Source of the DNA: Flammeovirgaceae bacterium
Lineage (GTDB): Bacteria; Bacteroidota; Bacteroidia; Cytophagales; Cyclobacteriaceae
DNA length: 6,687 nt
Reading direction: 5' to 3'
NCBI GenBank assembly: GCA_003228395.1
Contig: QIDJ01000174.1
Span: forward strand, 1-6,687
Positions within the stretch are counted from its first letter, which is position 1, and every line of letters begins with the position of its first letter. This document shows positions 5,314 to 6,687 of the stretch, piece by piece. A program made the translations under genes and the position numbers. The notes under the pieces are model-generated. The model saw only the letters and a list, made by a program, of their open reading frames with translations, had not been told where the DNA came from and ran no database searches.

Positions 5314-6687
5314 TTATGTTTCAAACTGGTTGATTTTGAAATTTACCAGAAATAACTCCCGTGTAGCCCTTGTAAAAGCCGTATAAAGCCATTTCAATCT
5401 ATCCGGATCCATTTTATCATCTGGAATATAACCCTGATCAATAAATACCGCATCCCACTGCCCACCCTGTGATTTATGGCAGGTTACAGCATAGGCAAAT
5501 TTAACCTGCACCGCATTCAAATACGTGTCGGAAGCCAGCGCTTCGCGCATTTTACGCTGTGGTTTTATATCCGCATAATCGACTGACACCTGCTGGTAAA
5601 GCCCCTTGTTTTCTTCAGCGCTTAGCGAAGTAGTTGAAGAATACAGGGTATCAAGCAGCACTTTTGCCTCAAATGATTCCGAAGACTCCATTTTCAACTC
5701 CAGGTCTGCGAACCGAAAACCATATTGCTCCTCAAACCCGTATATTTTCATAATTTCCATAAAATCACCGTTAGCCAGAAAACCTGAAGGAGAGTCTGTT
5801 GGAGCATAGGTGTAGTTATTACGTACAACCATCAGTATATCACCGACGTCCAGTTCGTTATCAAAAAAGTGAATCTGTCTCCTGATAAACAGGTTATAAT
5901 TCACAGCCGATTTGTTAGACCTGCATATCACAATGGTATGGGCTGTTCCGTATTTATTGTAGGCATAGCGCAGCCCATCCTCCATTTTCTCAGAGGTCAT
6001 ACGAAATATGTCATGAAATGGGCCGGTTGAAAACTTTATTTTACCGGAAGTTAGTTTCAGGCGCTTTCGCAATTTTGTGGCATTAAATAAAATACCCGAA
6101 TCAAGTTCCTGCCGCATCACCTCATCAAGTTCAATTTCGAAGATGCTATTTCCTCTTTCCCTGTAAAAAGCTTTCGTAAGGGCTGTACTCCTTGTTTGGC
6201 CCACGGGCGGAAGCTGGGCGGAATCTCCGATCAGAATCAGTTTATTATCGGCATGGGCAAACACAAATGACAGCAAGTCCTGCAGTAATCCGGAATAACC
6301 AAATTCGGCGTTGTCGGAGAGCATGGATGCTTCATCGACGATAAAAATAGTTTTTTTATGGTAGCTGCGCTGTAGTTTGAATTTCAATTCGCCGGTACCG
6401 GGATCTGATTTTTGTTTATAAATAATTTTGTGAATAGTAAACGCCATTCGCTTTGCGTACGCTGACATCACTTTGGCTGCCCTGCCGGTTGGCGCCATCA
6501 ATAGAAATCTGTAGTTAAACAAAGGTAATGTATTAACCAGCGCCGATACAATGGATGTTTTACCCGTTCCGGCATATCCTTTGAGAAGGAAAACAGCATT
6601 CCCTTTTTGGGCAAGAAAATTATCCGTTTCATAAAAAAAGGCCTGCTGGCCACGGGTGGGTTTGTGCGGGAATTTATTGATTACAAT
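5314..6687 (-). CDS. Superfamily 1B DNA helicase, RecD/Dda-like (5' end outside window)
   Basis: The coding frame is open to the right edge, giving 457 visible residues; only a short N-terminus is probably missing, as the family in Bacteroidota is around 470 residues. Motifs, numbered from the edge: Walker A GYAGTGKTS (37-45, coded at 6553-6579), motif Ia APTGRAAK (65-72), Walker B FIVDEASML (115-123), motif III LIGDSAQLPPV (152-162), MRQ (191-193), then the UvrD-C2-type end with TCHKSQGGQWD (402-412) and YTAFTRATREL (435-445). This order is that of 5'-to-3' SF1B helicases such as T4 Dda and RecD. It is too short for a full RecD or RecD2 and no recB/recC homologue is adjacent, so it is probably a stand-alone helicase in DNA repair or replication restart; that role is inferred. 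The TTG at 6522 is not the start, because the Walker A motif lies upstream of it in the same frame. Confidence 0.93.
   Translation of the reverse strand: MVINKFPHKPTRGQQAFFYETDNFLAQKGNAVFLLKGYAGTGKTSIVSALVNTLPLFNYRFLLMAPTGRAAKVMSAYAKRMAFTIHKIIYKQKSDPGTGELKFKLQRSYHKKTIFIVDEASMLSDNAEFGYSGLLQDLLSFVFAHADNKLILIGDSAQLPPVGQTRSTALTKAFYRERGNSIFEIELDEVMRQELDSGILFNATKLRKRLKLTSGKIKFSTGPFHDIFRMTSEKMEDGLRYAYNKYGTAHTIVICRSNKSAVNYNLFIRRQIHFFDNELDVGDILMVVRNNYTYAPTDSPSGFLANGDFMEIMKIYGFEEQYGFRFADLELKMESSESFEAKVLLDTLYSSTTSLSAEENKGLYQQVSVDYADIKPQRKMREALASDTYLNAVQVKFAYAVTCHKSQGGQWDAVFIDQGYIPDDKMDPDRLKWLYTAFTRATRELFLVNFKINQFET

Noticed and set aside
6520..6522. TTG as start of the helicase
   Set aside because: The same frame continues to the right edge and carries the Walker A motif upstream of this codon.

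Overview
The window looks like chromosomal DNA of a Bacteroidota member, most likely a Bacteroidales/Marinilabiliales-type or related lineage. The reasons are the gene families (BatA-type VWA protein, bacterial GH3-family protein, DUF1573 secreted protein, Dda/RecD-like small helicase), the weak or absent Shine-Dalgarno sequences, and copies of the octamer TATTTTTG, which fits the Bacteroidota -7 promoter consensus TAnnTTTG, in front of three genes. The lineage is inferred from gene content, not from a marker gene.

Layout. (1) Bases 2-1042, + strand: the end of a bat (aerotolerance) operon, a nearly complete batA that is open at the left edge. (2) Bases 1023-2594, - strand: a GH3-family acyl-adenylating enzyme, convergent with batA and overlapping its last 20 bases. 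(3) Bases 2679-3748, + strand: yggS (PLP homeostasis) and a DUF423 membrane protein 23 bases apart, probably one transcript, divergent from the GH3 gene. (4) Bases 3749-4665: an accessory-looking, AT-richer island. It holds a heptanucleotide tandem repeat, a 131-base imperfect palindrome resembling an integron attC site, and a two-gene toxin-antitoxin-like pair on the - strand: a PIN-domain protein followed by a 55-residue protein that overlaps it by ATGA. A small palindromic motif lies at the far side. (5) Bases 4838-5254, - strand: a secreted DUF1573 protein. (6) Bases 5314-6687, - strand: a superfamily 1B DNA helicase whose N-terminus runs off the right edge.

How it fits together. Outside the island the genes are ordinary Bacteroidota housekeeping or envelope genes with no shared pathway evident. 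The island is the part worth a second look. The small partner gene of the PIN protein reads straight into the attC-like palindrome, so its last residues are encoded by the palindrome itself, as happens with integron gene cassettes. A promoter-like sequence sits between the distal motif and the PIN start, so the unit could be self-contained. No integrase and no second clear attC site are visible here, so the cassette reading is an inference from structure.
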